DNA of 64,000 nt from Elusimicrobiota bacterium (GTDB taxonomy: Bacteria; Elusimicrobiota; Elusimicrobia; FEN-1173). The first letter of the stretch is position 1. Each line of letters starts with the position of its first letter. Below are positions 43,746 to 52,357 of the stretch, one piece after another. Under the pieces are notes generated by a model, which saw nothing but the letters and a program-made list of their open reading frames with translations, made no database searches and was not told the DNA's origin. Made by a program: the position numbers and the translations under genes. The stretch covers positions 868,001 to 932,000 of the forward strand of contig JADKHR010000001.1 of the NCBI GenBank assembly GCA_016721625.1. The letters run 5' to 3'.

Positions 43746-44912
43746 ATGTCAACCATAGTTCAGCCTCGATTTAAACGCCGGCCAGGGGAGGTCCGAGATA
43801 TCGTCATTGACGTTTTGGCTTCAAAACCACGAGGAGCTCGGCTCTTCGAAATTGAAAGTGGCGTGGCCGAAGTCCTTCCAGGTATCGGATCATCGAGCGT
43901 TCGATCCTACTTAAGGCTAAACACACCAAATCTTTTCGTCAGGGACGCACGCGGTCACTACCGTCTGCGGGAAACAGCGTCATTACTTTATCTCACTTCA
44001 ACAGAAACCAAGCCCGCCTGGCCACAATACTCAACGGGCAAGGCGACAATGTATCATGCCGAATGCATGGAATGGCTACGAATTCAACCAGCCGATTCCA
44101 TCCATGCCGTTGTCACTGACCCACCATACAGTCTGTTTGAATACTCATCAGAACAACAAGAAAAACTCAGAAACGGGAAGGGCGGAGTTTGGCGAATTCC
44201 CCCTTCGTTTGACGGGGCAAAAAGATCACCCCTTCCAAGGTTTACGATCTTATCCAATCAAGACCTTTCAACTCTGGGGAATTTTTTCTATGAATGGGGG
44301 CGACTTCTTCTGAGAATTATTGTCCCGGGCGCTAATGTGGTAGTGGCCAACAATCCGCTTCTCTCATACATAGTTTCCTCTGCTCTCGCAAAATCAGGAT
44401 TGGAGCGACGAGGCGAAATTGTTCGCCTTGTTATGACTATGCGAGGCGGGGATCGCCCAAAAGATGCTCACGAAGAGTTTCCAGATATCAGCGTCATGCC
44501 TCGATCAATGTGGGAACCTTGGCTCCTTTTCCGAAAGCCACTGGAAGGTCGCGTGCAGGATAATTTGCGGAAATGGAAGACAGGCGGATTTAGGAGACCT
44601 TCAAACGAAAAACCGTTCGGGGATGTGATTGTGTCGTCCCCGACCCACAAATCAGAACGCGACATTGCTCCTCACCCAAGCCTTAAACCCCAAAACTTTC
44701 TCAGAAAACTAGTCCGTGGTGTTCTTCCGCTCGGGCAAGGAATTATTCTGGACCCCTTTGCGGGTTCGGGATCAACACTAGCCGCCGCCAACGCCAATGG
44801 CTACGAGAGCGTCGGAATTGAAAAAGATGAGCACTACTTTGAAATTGCAAAACTTGCTATCAAAAAGCTTTCACAAATTAATACCAAAGGGGCTCAGCCC
44901 GACAATTTATAA
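43746..44912 (+). CDS. Type II DNA methyltransferase (beta class) with N-terminal DNA-binding domain
   Basis: The 388-residue enzyme methylates adenine N6 or cytosine N4. Motif IV DPPY is at residues 125-128 (AVVTDPPYSLFEY) and motif I is at the C-terminal side (ILDPFAGSGSTLAAANANG, VGIEKDEHYF). The order IV, target-recognition domain, I defines the beta class. Residues 10-75 (RPGEVRDIVIDVLASKPRGARLFEIESGVAEVLPGIG and on) look like a winged helix and could bind the operator upstream. ATG 43746 is preferred over 43716, which lies inside the operator. It ends in a 19-bp tail-to-tail overlap with a PD-(D/E)xK endonuclease, giving a restriction-modification pair. Confidence 0.88.
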   Translation: MSTIVQPRFKRRPGEVRDIVIDVLASKPRGARLFEIESGVAEVLPGIGSSSVRSYLRLNTPNLFVRDARGHYRLRETASLLYLTSTETKPAWPQYSTGKATMYHAECMEWLRIQPADSIHAVVTDPPYSLFEYSSEQQEKLRNGKGGVWRIPPSFDGAKRSPLPRFTILSNQDLSTLGNFFYEWGRLLLRIIVPGANVVVANNPLLSYIVSSALAKSGLERRGEIVRLVMTMRGGDRPKDAHEEFPDISVMPRSMWEPWLLFRKPLEGRVQDNLRKWKTGGFRRPSNEKPFGDVIVSSPTHKSERDIAPHPSLKPQNFLRKLVRGVLPLGQGIILDPFAGSGSTLAAANANGYESVGIEKDEHYFEIAKLAIKKLSQINTKGAQPDNL

Positions 44913-45505
44913 ACCCAGTTTTTCCGAAGCTTCTCAATCCCCTCCCTGTGTAGAGTTGCAGTCCGGGTTCCAAGTTCTCCCCGAGAGTTCTTTCTAAAAT
45001 CCTCCGTTGTTACGTGTCCCAAGTAAACTTCGGTAAAAGTCATCGGAGCTCTTTCACGAGCAGGTTCAGTCTCAACGTCGACATCATAAACGAACACACA
45101 CATCCATTGGTTCCGAGCCCCATGTGTGTCCACAGCTCCACCGGCTTTTCTTGTCGTCTTGATTTCAACCCCATCCGTTCCGGCTTTCGCCATATTTTTT
45201 GGATATACACCCTTGACCACAAGGTCAGGGTGGCCATTGAAGTAAACGTTCACCGTCAATGTTCTGGAATGTTTGGCCATGCTAGAGGTAAGCATATCCG
45301 ACAAAACTCCAGACATTATCGCGGGTCGAAGTATGTCATCCAACCGTTCCAAACCGCGAACCGTTAAGCCTTGGTTGACGTCGTGAAAAAAATCATAGAC
45401 ATCCTGCATTGCCAATTCGAAGTCCTTCAGCCGCAACTCAAACGGCAAACGGACTTTTTTGTTGAATGAGTTTGCATCAACCAGGTTCCTTTTGACTACG
45501 GCCAT
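44894..45505 (-). CDS. Probable type II restriction endonuclease (PD-(D/E)xK)
   Basis: This 203-residue protein contains GHPDLVVKG (Pro93-Asp94) followed 20 residues later by DGVEIKTTRK (Glu114, Lys116), the spacing and chemistry of a PD-(D/E)xK nuclease active site. A hydrophobic core strand (NQWMCVFVYDVDVE) follows. No other family is recognised. Convergent placement with the methylase and their 19-bp overlap support a restriction-modification pair. ATG 45505 has a modest GGGG-type site upstream. The recognition sequence cannot be read from the protein. Confidence 0.75.
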   Translation of the reverse strand: MAVVKRNLVDANSFNKKVRLPFELRLKDFELAMQDVYDFFHDVNQGLTVRGLERLDDILRPAIMSGVLSDMLTSSMAKHSRTLTVNVYFNGHPDLVVKGVYPKNMAKAGTDGVEIKTTRKAGGAVDTHGARNQWMCVFVYDVDVETEPARERAPMTFTEVYLGHVTTEDFRKNSRGELGTRTATLHREGIEKLRKNWVYKLSG

Positions 45506-45704
45506 CTCCTACCCCCTTTCACCGTGACCTTTCGATCTTCCCAGCCTATTTCGTTGCGTTTATGATTGTATCGTTTAAGAAAGAGGGCCGCGCGGATAAT
45601 TTTGATATTTGATTGCGAAATAGCAGGACATCTGTGGGGCATCTTTCAATAGGGATATCCCCACTCAAAAGTCCACAAAAGGGAGGCTTGCATCGAACTT
45701 CGAC

Positions 45705-46949
45705 TCAAACAACTTTCAAATGCCCCTGCAACGGTAAGGGCAAATTTTCCGGCAGGTCGAAGTTGCCCTGTAGGATTTCTCCGCCTTGGGCCATGTCTTT
45801 GTTCTGGGGGGCGACGTAGATTTGGGTGGTTTCAAGGCTTCGGTGGCCGAGCCATTTGGATACCGTGGCAAGATCGACCCCCTGCATGAGCATCGTCCGG
45901 GCTCCTGTCCGCCGGAGATCGTGGAAACGGAAATCCTTCAACTCGCAGACCTTCACCAGCTCGGGGAAGCGGGAGTTGAAGTTCGTGAAGTCGAAGATTT
46001 TTTCCCCGGGCGCGGTGTCGATCAAGTAACGGGTGACCTTGTTGATCGGGAGCCGGTAGGCCTTCTGGGTCTTTTGTTGGATTCCATAGAGCATCCCGGT
46101 CGTCTCGTCAACGTTGGATTTGCCGAGCCGCTTCAAGTCAATCTTTCTCAGCGTGGTGTTCAAGGCCCCCAGGATAATCCTCTGAAGGGCGGGATTCGCC
46201 TTTTCCATCAGGAGCCGGAACTCCTCTTGGTTGAGGACCCTGGTGCGGTTTAAATGCCGGTCGTCCTCCTTTTTCACCATGGACCCCGGGTTGGCGTCGG
46301 GCAGGATCACGGGCCGGATCACGTTCTTCGCCTTCCATTTCTTGAGGCAGTGAAAGATTTGGGTGAGGAGCGAATGCTCGTGGTTGACCGTCCGCAAGGA
46401 AAGAACCTTCTTTCGCGCGGCGCGGTAGTTTTCCACGTCCAGGTAGTTGATCTCATGAACGTATTTCTGGCCGAAGAAGGCCCGGAGTTGGTCCAGGGAA
46501 TACTTGATGGTCCGGGCGGACCGAAGCCTCGTGGCGTGGTGGTCCCAAAACAGGTCCACGGCCTCGTCAAAGAGGATCACGCGCTCCTTGGGCGCGTTCT
46601 TAGCTCCCAAGACCCCATCGCGTATTTCACGTTTAAGGCGGGTCAAGAGCTCCACCGCCCGGTCCAACACCCCCGGCCCCTCCCGGAGATGCCCCACGCA
46701 CTTGCAGACCTGTTTCCCTTTGGGCCATAGGCGGACGAAGATATACCCCCGGTCCTCCACGACTCCGCGCGGGACCTTTCGCCCCAGGATTTTCTTTTTC
46801 TCCGCTTGGATGGTCACAGACCGACGACGATAACGTCGCGGGGACTCCCCCGTCAAGTCGGATTTCAGGCCCCCGGTGACGTTCCGCAGGACTTCCCGCG
46901 TGATTTCAGCGACAAACTCCTTGGTTTCCGGGGTGATGGCGGCGGTCAT
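45705..46949 (-). CDS. Tyrosine recombinase / integrase of the integrative element
   Basis: The 414-residue recombinase has an Arm-type N-terminal domain (RGYIFVRLWPKGKQVCKCVG) and a core-binding SAM-like domain (FDEAVDLFWDHHATRLRSARTIKYSLDQL). The catalytic domain has Arg I in LNTTLRKIDLKRL, box II FHDLRRTGARTML, and LGHRSLETTQIYV with the nucleophile Tyr. ATG 46949 overlaps the upstream degenerate paralogue by 4 bp (ATGA), so both are made together. It is the promoter-distal gene of the minus-strand element operon. The attachment sites were not found. Confidence 0.9.
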   Translation of the reverse strand: MTAAITPETKEFVAEITREVLRNVTGGLKSDLTGESPRRYRRRSVTIQAEKKKILGRKVPRGVVEDRGYIFVRLWPKGKQVCKCVGHLREGPGVLDRAVELLTRLKREIRDGVLGAKNAPKERVILFDEAVDLFWDHHATRLRSARTIKYSLDQLRAFFGQKYVHEINYLDVENYRAARKKVLSLRTVNHEHSLLTQIFHCLKKWKAKNVIRPVILPDANPGSMVKKEDDRHLNRTRVLNQEEFRLLMEKANPALQRIILGALNTTLRKIDLKRLGKSNVDETTGMLYGIQQKTQKAYRLPINKVTRYLIDTAPGEKIFDFTNFNSRFPELVKVCELKDFRFHDLRRTGARTMLMQGVDLATVSKWLGHRSLETTQIYVAPQNKDMAQGGEILQGNFDLPENLPLPLQGHLKVV

Positions 46950-47821
46950 GCTCCGCCCAAGGACCGTTGGGATGCGGGAGTTTCCAGGGATGGGGCCTTG
47001 GACTCCACCCCAGGGTTGCCGCCCTCGGGGTAAATTTCCCTTGCCAAGGCCGCGAGCCGCTTCAGGTATGAAAACCGGAAATCCTTGACCCCGGCCTTCT
47101 GTAACGCCACGGGCCATTGGACCCGGAACACCCCGTAACCCATCCACAATGCCCCCAGGAGGTCATGCAGTCTCCTCCCTGTCCTGATCCCCGCAAGGAT
47201 GACCTCCCGCAGTTCGGGCGAAGCGGATTCCAGAATCGTTTTCAGCTGTTCTCGGGTCAACCGGCGGCCCTTGTCGGCCTCCTTGAGCCAAGGGATGGTC
47301 ACCACCTGGGCCGGATTCCTTGCCGGGAGCGCGAGTGGCGCGATTTGCCCAGCCAAAATCCACTTCATGAGCGCTTCATACATGCGGCGGATGAAAATGT
47401 GCTCACTGTTCACCGTGCTCTGGGACATGACCGCCTCCCGTGCTTGGCGGTAATTCAGGATATCTTCGGGTGTAAGGGTGTCCAGGAACCGCTGGCCGAA
47501 ATGCCGTTCCACCGGGGCGAGGTAGGCGGCGATCTTCTTCCGGTAGGGGTGCACGGTGGGCGCGGCGGTATACCGGTCGAAAAAAAGGCGAACACCTTCG
47601 GACACGGTGGCTCTCCGAGCGGGTTTTGCCAGCAATTTTTGGGCTCTCAGGTCTTGGCGCAACTGTTTCAGGGCTCTCACGGCCGCACGGAAAGAGTTTC
47701 CATACTCCGCCCGCCCGAAACACTTCTGGATTTGTTTTCCCCGGAAATAGACCCGGTAGTAGACCAGCCCCCGGTCCACCAAAATTCCCCGCATCCTGGG
47801 TGCTTCTTTGAATTTCCACAT
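46946..47821 (-). CDS. Degenerate tyrosine-recombinase paralogue (probably inactive)
   Basis: The 291-residue protein has the same layout as its neighbour: an Arm-like start (RGILVDRGLVYYRVYFRGKQIQKCFG), a core-binding domain (SEGVRLFFDRYTAAPTVHPYRKKIAAYL) and the Arg I region (LREVILAGIRTGRRLHDLLGAL). The segment between Arg I and box II is largely missing. Box II is FRFSYLKRLAALA in place of FRFHDLRRTGA, and no C-terminal His...Tyr follows. It therefore lacks catalytic residues but keeps the DNA-binding parts. It is coupled to the active integrase by a 4-bp overlap, so it may be a directionality factor, architectural partner or regulator. Confidence 0.8.
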   Translation of the reverse strand: MWKFKEAPRMRGILVDRGLVYYRVYFRGKQIQKCFGRAEYGNSFRAAVRALKQLRQDLRAQKLLAKPARRATVSEGVRLFFDRYTAAPTVHPYRKKIAAYLAPVERHFGQRFLDTLTPEDILNYRQAREAVMSQSTVNSEHIFIRRMYEALMKWILAGQIAPLALPARNPAQVVTIPWLKEADKGRRLTREQLKTILESASPELREVILAGIRTGRRLHDLLGALWMGYGVFRVQWPVALQKAGVKDFRFSYLKRLAALAREIYPEGGNPGVESKAPSLETPASQRSLGGA

Positions 47822-47855
47822 GGCGCGACGACGATAGCGTCGAATTCTCCCCCCG

Positions 47856-48597
47856 TCAAGAATCCGGCCGGGACCCGGCGGATGGGTCCAGACCCTCCGA
47901 AAGACCTTTCGGTCTCTCTTTCAACGGGAGGACCCCCTGGGCCAATCGGCCCATGGCCAACCCGCAAAACCCCTCGTCAATCTCAATCCCGATCGCCCTT
48001 CGGCCCAGGTCCATGGCCGCCCGTAGAGTCGTCCCCGACCCCGCGAAGGGGTCCAAAATCACGCCCCCGCCCGGGCACCGGCTGGCCAGGTCGGAGACCA
48101 CCGCCAAGGGTTTGACCGTCGGATGGCCCTCCACCCCCTCTTTCCCCACACGGTTCACCACGTAACAATCGTGTTGGAAGGGTCTCCGTTCCGCTAGGAC
48201 AGGACGATCTCCCTTTACAAACCACAGGATAACCTCAGACTTGGAAATCCACCCGTGGTGAGGGTAAGCCATGTCGCCGGGTTTACATCCAGAATAGCCG
48301 CCGAACCGGCAATCCCACCTTGGCCGCCACTTTGACGGCCTCCCAAGGGGATGTGAATACGAACATCGAGCCGCCCTCTTTCAACACCTCCCAGGCCTGC
48401 CGCAACGCCGGAGCCACAGCGTGGAGGTAATCCTTGCCGTCCGTGGCGAACCGCTTCATTCCGTAGGGCGGGTCCGTCAACACCATGTCCACGCTCTCCC
48501 GAGCTAGCGCCGGGAGGATGTCCCGGCAATCACCCAGATAAAGGGTAATCCCCTCCCTGGAATAGAGCGGCGCGATGGCGGACGGCCTTTCGCCCAT
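47856..48597 (-). CDS. Phage-type DNA methyltransferase, frame broken in the middle
   Basis: The first part (48597-48283) has LYLGDCRDILPAL and motif IV VDMVLTDPPYGMKRF. The second part, in another frame from about 48284, has AYPHHGWISKSEVILWFVKGD, HPTVKPLAV and motif I GVILDPFAGSGTTLRAAMDLG, then IGIEIDE. Together they form a beta-class N4/N6 methyltransferase of about 245 residues. The junction near 48284 needs one base removed or two added, unlike the single-base losses elsewhere in the window. It may be a genuine mutation. No endonuclease is adjacent; it is likely an element-borne solitary methylase. Confidence 0.78.
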
Positions 48598-48600
48598 GGG

Positions 48601-48987
48601 TCAGGCCCGCTTCCCTTTCTTCTCTGAAACCCGAATAATTTCACGGATCGACACCCGTCTCCAGCCCCGGCCGAACCGGGTAAACTTGATTTCCCGAGCT
48701 GATATCTTCCCCCTCTTTATCCATTGGCGGATAGTTTCGTAATGGACCCCAATCAACCGAGCGGCTCTCCCCAGGGGATAAACCGGCAATTCCAAGAGAT
48801 GCTCCCGAAGCGCATACAGCCGCCCGGTCCGTCTGCCCCGCACCAACGGCAAATACCTGGCCCGCCCAAACCGCCACAGAGTCTTTTTTGACACACCCAA
48901 CATTTGGGCCCCCTTTCTTAAACTGAACCAATCCCTCCTTGGAGTCTGCCCCGCTTTTCTGGTGATGTTCCTTTGGAAGTTGGTCAT
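48601..48987 (-). CDS. Double helix-turn-helix protein (excisionase/MerR-like)
   Basis: This 128-residue basic protein contains two helix-turn-helix units of the excisionase type: WFSLRKGAQMLGVSKKTLWRFGRARYLPLVRGRRTGRLYAL and PLGRAARLIGVHYETIRQWIKRGKISAREIKFTRFGRGWRRVS. Its closeness to the integrases suggests a recombination directionality factor or regulator of the element. It ends 3 bp before the methyltransferase start. Confidence 0.8.
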   Translation of the reverse strand: MTNFQRNITRKAGQTPRRDWFSLRKGAQMLGVSKKTLWRFGRARYLPLVRGRRTGRLYALREHLLELPVYPLGRAARLIGVHYETIRQWIKRGKISAREIKFTRFGRGWRRVSIREIIRVSEKKGKRA

Positions 48988-49058
48988 GGTTATTCTTCCT
49001 TACCCCGCCGATTCACAGCACCCCCCAACAGCATAAAAACCTCCTTATCCATTATTTG

Positions 49059-49196
49059 ACCACCTCATCAACTCAAAACCCTATGGAACGGCGAATTTGA
49101 GCTGGTGGCGGGGGGTGGGTTTCGCGCCTAAAATGCCGCCATCGGTTCACCACCTCAGCAAGCGAAAACCTAGACCCCTTGATCTGATGAGGTGGT
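49059..49196. repeat. Iteron-like 12-bp repeats at the end of the replication gene
   Basis: ACCACCTCATCA at 49059-49070, ACCACCTCAGCA at 49149-49160, and an inverted ACCACCTCATCA at 49185-49196 (inside the 3' end of the Prim-Pol gene). Three copies in 140 bp beside a replication protein gene suggest an origin or a binding site for an element protein. Confidence 0.5.
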
Positions 49197-51017
49197 GGCC
49201 GGGAAGTAGCAGGTCACCAGATTTCCCCGATCCCCCATCTTTCGTTTCTCCGATCGGATTTTCTTTCCGTCCTCCAACAACTTCGCGTAAGCCCGGATGG
49301 TGTTCTCTGAAAGGCCGGTGGCTTCTTTGAGCCCCTTCGTGGTATGTCTTTCCAAGTCCCCCCCTTGCGCGGCGTCCTCCACCGCACGAAGAATCTTGCT
49401 CAGCCGTTCCGCCTGGCTAAATTCTCCAGCGTCCCCGGCGAACACGACCCGGACCCCAACCTTATCCTCCCCATCCGTCACGTCCTCCAACAGGTAGAGG
49501 AAGGGGTCCTGGGGCGCGTTTTTGGATTCATGCTCCACTTTGATATGTTTCCCGGCCTTGCCGGTCAGATAGAGAGAGTTTTCCGACCACCCGCTTAGGA
49601 CAGAGGACCCCCGCATCCGCTGGTTTGCCCGGCTGGATTTTCCCTCCCCCCCGGACTTTCGGAAGTGGTGAACGATCAGCACACTGCATCGGCACGCCCG
49701 GCGGAACCCTTCCACCGCGTTCATGACTTCCGTCATCTGTTGCTGTGAGTTTTCTTCCTTGGTGTGGAGCTTGTTAAAAACGTCCATGATCACGATGTCC
49801 GGCCCAAAGGTCGCCAGTTCATGGTGGAGTGCGGCCTGCCACTCCGGGACGTCGATCTTAAATCCCACGCGAATAGAACAACGGCAAAGAACGTCGTCAA
49901 TCTCCGCCACGCCCCGGCCCGCCATCAGGTGTTTGATCCTTTTTCGGACCATGGCCGCGCCGTCCTCCTCTTGGATGTAGAGAACCTTCCGCTTCTGCGC
50001 GACCTCAAAATGACCCATGAACGGTGTCCCGCTCGCCAAAGCCACAAGCAAATCCAGACCAAGCCAAGATTTGGATAGTTTGGGCTCCCCCGCGATGAAT
50101 CCGATCATCCCCTTTTCCAACAGGTCCTTCACCAGCCAATCCGTTTCTGGCTCCGGGCCATTCAGTAGCTCGCCGATGGGTTTGGTAAATATTTTTGGGG
50201 CTGGCGTGACCGCCGGGGGATGGTTCACGGCCTCCCGGTGGGCAATGGAGTTCACCACACGGACCAATTCGTCATGCGCGAGCGGGGGATCATTCTTTTC
50301 GTTCCAAACGGAAAGCAGGGCAATCACTTCCGCTCGCGCGTGGCCTTTCGCCAGGAGCCGACCCGCCAACCGCGCGGCCGTGGCGTTCCGTCTCCCCTGT
50401 TCTACGCCGTTCAACAAGTCCACATATTCTGTCGCCCTGAGCGGCAGGAGGGCAGGATGGGGAGCGAGTCCGTTGCTCATAACAGGCATGGCGGTGGGCA
50501 CAACCATATCCCTCAACCAATTCGGCATATCCGCCAGAGGCGTGTCTTCGGGAGAGAGAGGGAACGGCCACTCGTAGATCGTGCCGTTTTCATGGATGGA
50601 CGGAGGGGCAACGACATAGGCACCGTCGCCTCGAATGTCCAGGCCGGGGAGTATCCCAGGCGGGCTACCCACCACACCCCCGGGGTGGCGGTAGTAGTAA
50701 TGAAATCCTTTCCCCGTTTTGACGGAAACCGTAATTGGGAGCTCTTTTCCAACAATGGAGGCCCGCCCCACAGGGCCGTCCACGTCCAAGACCACCAACC
50801 CAGAAACCCCGCCGGTCACCACCGCCACGTTGGCGTCGGGCCACGTTTCCCACCAACAATGAATCTCCTCCGCCGTCGCCCGTCGCGTTTGGAACTCTTT
50901 CCATGAAGGGATCAACGGCCGTTTTCCTCCCGGCAGAACTGGGATTACACCCCACCCAAGAAGGTCATACCGCAACGCGGCCAGGAGGCCCTTGTTTTCC
51001 GTCATCTCATTTCCCAA
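49170..51017 (-). CDS. Element replication protein: primase-polymerase fused to RepA/AAA-type helicase
   Basis: The 615-residue protein starts with an archaeo-eukaryotic Prim-Pol domain (WGVIPVLPGGKRPLIPSWKEF; VVTGGVSGLVVLDVDG; FHYYYRHPGG; GLDIRGDGAYVVAPPS). A PriCT-like helical part follows (GRRNATAARLAGRLLAKGHARAEV). An AAA_25/RepA-like ATPase comes next, with a variant Walker A GEPKLSKSW, Walker B-like DIVIMDVFNKLH, and VLIVHHFRKSGG. The C-terminus is a winged-helix-like segment (GLKEATGLSENTIRAYAKLLEDGK). Such proteins replicate plasmids and integrative elements autonomously. Iteron-like repeats lie at its 3' end. Confidence 0.88.
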   Translation of the reverse strand: MGNEMTENKGLLAALRYDLLGWGVIPVLPGGKRPLIPSWKEFQTRRATAEEIHCWWETWPDANVAVVTGGVSGLVVLDVDGPVGRASIVGKELPITVSVKTGKGFHYYYRHPGGVVGSPPGILPGLDIRGDGAYVVAPPSIHENGTIYEWPFPLSPEDTPLADMPNWLRDMVVPTAMPVMSNGLAPHPALLPLRATEYVDLLNGVEQGRRNATAARLAGRLLAKGHARAEVIALLSVWNEKNDPPLAHDELVRVVNSIAHREAVNHPPAVTPAPKIFTKPIGELLNGPEPETDWLVKDLLEKGMIGFIAGEPKLSKSWLGLDLLVALASGTPFMGHFEVAQKRKVLYIQEEDGAAMVRKRIKHLMAGRGVAEIDDVLCRCSIRVGFKIDVPEWQAALHHELATFGPDIVIMDVFNKLHTKEENSQQQMTEVMNAVEGFRRACRCSVLIVHHFRKSGGEGKSSRANQRMRGSSVLSGWSENSLYLTGKAGKHIKVEHESKNAPQDPFLYLLEDVTDGEDKVGVRVVFAGDAGEFSQAERLSKILRAVEDAAQGGDLERHTTKGLKEATGLSENTIRAYAKLLEDGKKIRSEKRKMGDRGNLVTCYFPATTSSDQGV

Positions 51018-51051
51018 GTAATCGGCGGCGGTTGCCCACCGCGAGAGGAGG

Positions 51052-51195
51052 TCAAGCCTCCTCGTCCTCTTTTTCGTTCACCGGGTCCAGTTCAGCCAAC
51101 AACTCGCCGATCTCGTCCCGCTCATCCAACCCCAGGGATGAGCACGCCTTGCGAATGGCCTTCGCCAACTCCCTGGGTTTTACTTCGACTCTCAT
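51052..51195 (-). CDS. Small acidic hypothetical protein
   Basis: A 47-codon gene starts at ATG 51195 with a strong Shine-Dalgarno (AAGGAGG, 5 bases upstream) and ends 34 bp before the Prim-Pol gene. The product (MRVEVKPRELAKAIRKACSS and on) is helical with an acidic C-terminus ending NEKEDEEA. No family recognised. Position suggests a regulator or accessory of the replication protein. Confidence 0.65.
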   Translation of the reverse strand: MRVEVKPRELAKAIRKACSSLGLDERDEIGELLAELDPVNEKEDEEA

Positions 51196-51343
51196 GGGAG
51201 CCTCCTTGAAGAATGTGCGCCGTTCAACTGGCGTCGTCACATTTCAGCAGAGGTAGCGGGGTCTGGGGAGGTATGAAAAATGGGAAGATAATTGCCGCCA
51301 ACAAACTTCGAACCCTGGAGTTTTCAGGGCTCAGCGGAAAAAC

Positions 51344-52357
51344 TTATGGGAGTAGTGGGAGAGCCTTTGGGCTCAGAATTCGCCAATCGTAGGAAATCGG
51401 TGGGATAAGACTTCGATACCGCTCTTTCTTTATGAATTCCTTCGCCTTCTTAATCGCATAGCGGACCCGTTGCCCGGCCGCAGAAGGGGTGCCTTCCCAG
51501 CGAGCCTTGCGAAATTTCTTAGCCTCGTATTTTCCAAAGAACTTCGCTACGACTTCGGCCATCGACATCCCTTTGATGTGGCGGGCCTCAAAATATCGGA
51601 ACCCCTCGTTTAAAACGTTGAAAGTTTTACCCGGAAAGGAATCGAAACTAGTCCCAAAAATCTTTCTCAGTTTGCGTTCAATTCGGATCCGTGTCGCCTG
51701 AGGATGAAGGCTCAAAACAACGAGGTCCTCGGCCAAACGGTGCCTGACGATTTCCCTCCTGGGCGAGTCCCCTTTTTGTGGACCGGCTTTCAGAAAGTTC
51801 GCCACGTTCAAGAGCGCCTCCGTTGGAGTCATCATGCGATGCAACCAAAGGACATTTCGTCCCTCTTTGCGTTCCCGTTGATCAAACCGCCGCGCCACGG
51901 CCAGTGGATCATCTCCTCGAATTGTCCGGGACAAAATTGGGTCATAAGGACAGTGGTGGTAGACAAATCCTGCCCTCTCAGGATTGAATGATATTGACGT
52001 GGCCGCGAGATGGCCAACAAGAGCCTCTTTGCATCGGGAGGGCGAGCGGGAGAGGGACTTACAGAAAGACCCGCACTTTATAAAACAAGGTTTCAAAGAA
52101 TCGCCATTTGGCAATGGCCTGGTTGAATTGGGGTCCGGAAGAACGTTCGCGTCCATCCCCCATTTCGCGGCAATTTTCGAGAGCCACTGCTGGGAAGGAT
52201 TATTCGCGTCCTTTGGGTGGTCCTGACAATAGCGACGGTGGGGGAGGCTTTCCTGCCAATCTTTTCTATAAGCCGCGTTCAACCGGAGCCCATTCCACGC
52301 CGTCGAAACACGGACATACCCGAACCGGAAACAATCAAATCTCGTCATTCTCGCCAA
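51344..52357 (-). CDS. Hypothetical protein of the integrative element
   Basis: This 337-residue, basic protein has no recognised domain. Visible points are several Cys residues in LKPCFIKCGSFCKSLSRSPSRCKEAL, a helical middle (MMTPTEALLNVANFLKAG, EIVRHRLAEDLVVLSLHPQATRIRIERKLRKIFG), and a Lys-rich C-terminal region (KKAKEFIKKERYRSLIPPISYDW). The middle part resembles regulatory or DNA-binding helices. Start at ATG 52357 is uncertain. It is upstream of the small acidic gene and the replication gene on the same strand. It may be an initiator-like or regulatory protein; this is a guess. Confidence 0.55.
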   Translation of the reverse strand: MARMTRFDCFRFGYVRVSTAWNGLRLNAAYRKDWQESLPHRRYCQDHPKDANNPSQQWLSKIAAKWGMDANVLPDPNSTRPLPNGDSLKPCFIKCGSFCKSLSRSPSRCKEALVGHLAATSISFNPERAGFVYHHCPYDPILSRTIRGDDPLAVARRFDQRERKEGRNVLWLHRMMTPTEALLNVANFLKAGPQKGDSPRREIVRHRLAEDLVVLSLHPQATRIRIERKLRKIFGTSFDSFPGKTFNVLNEGFRYFEARHIKGMSMAEVVAKFFGKYEAKKFRKARWEGTPSAAGQRVRYAIKKAKEFIKKERYRSLIPPISYDWRILSPKALPLLP

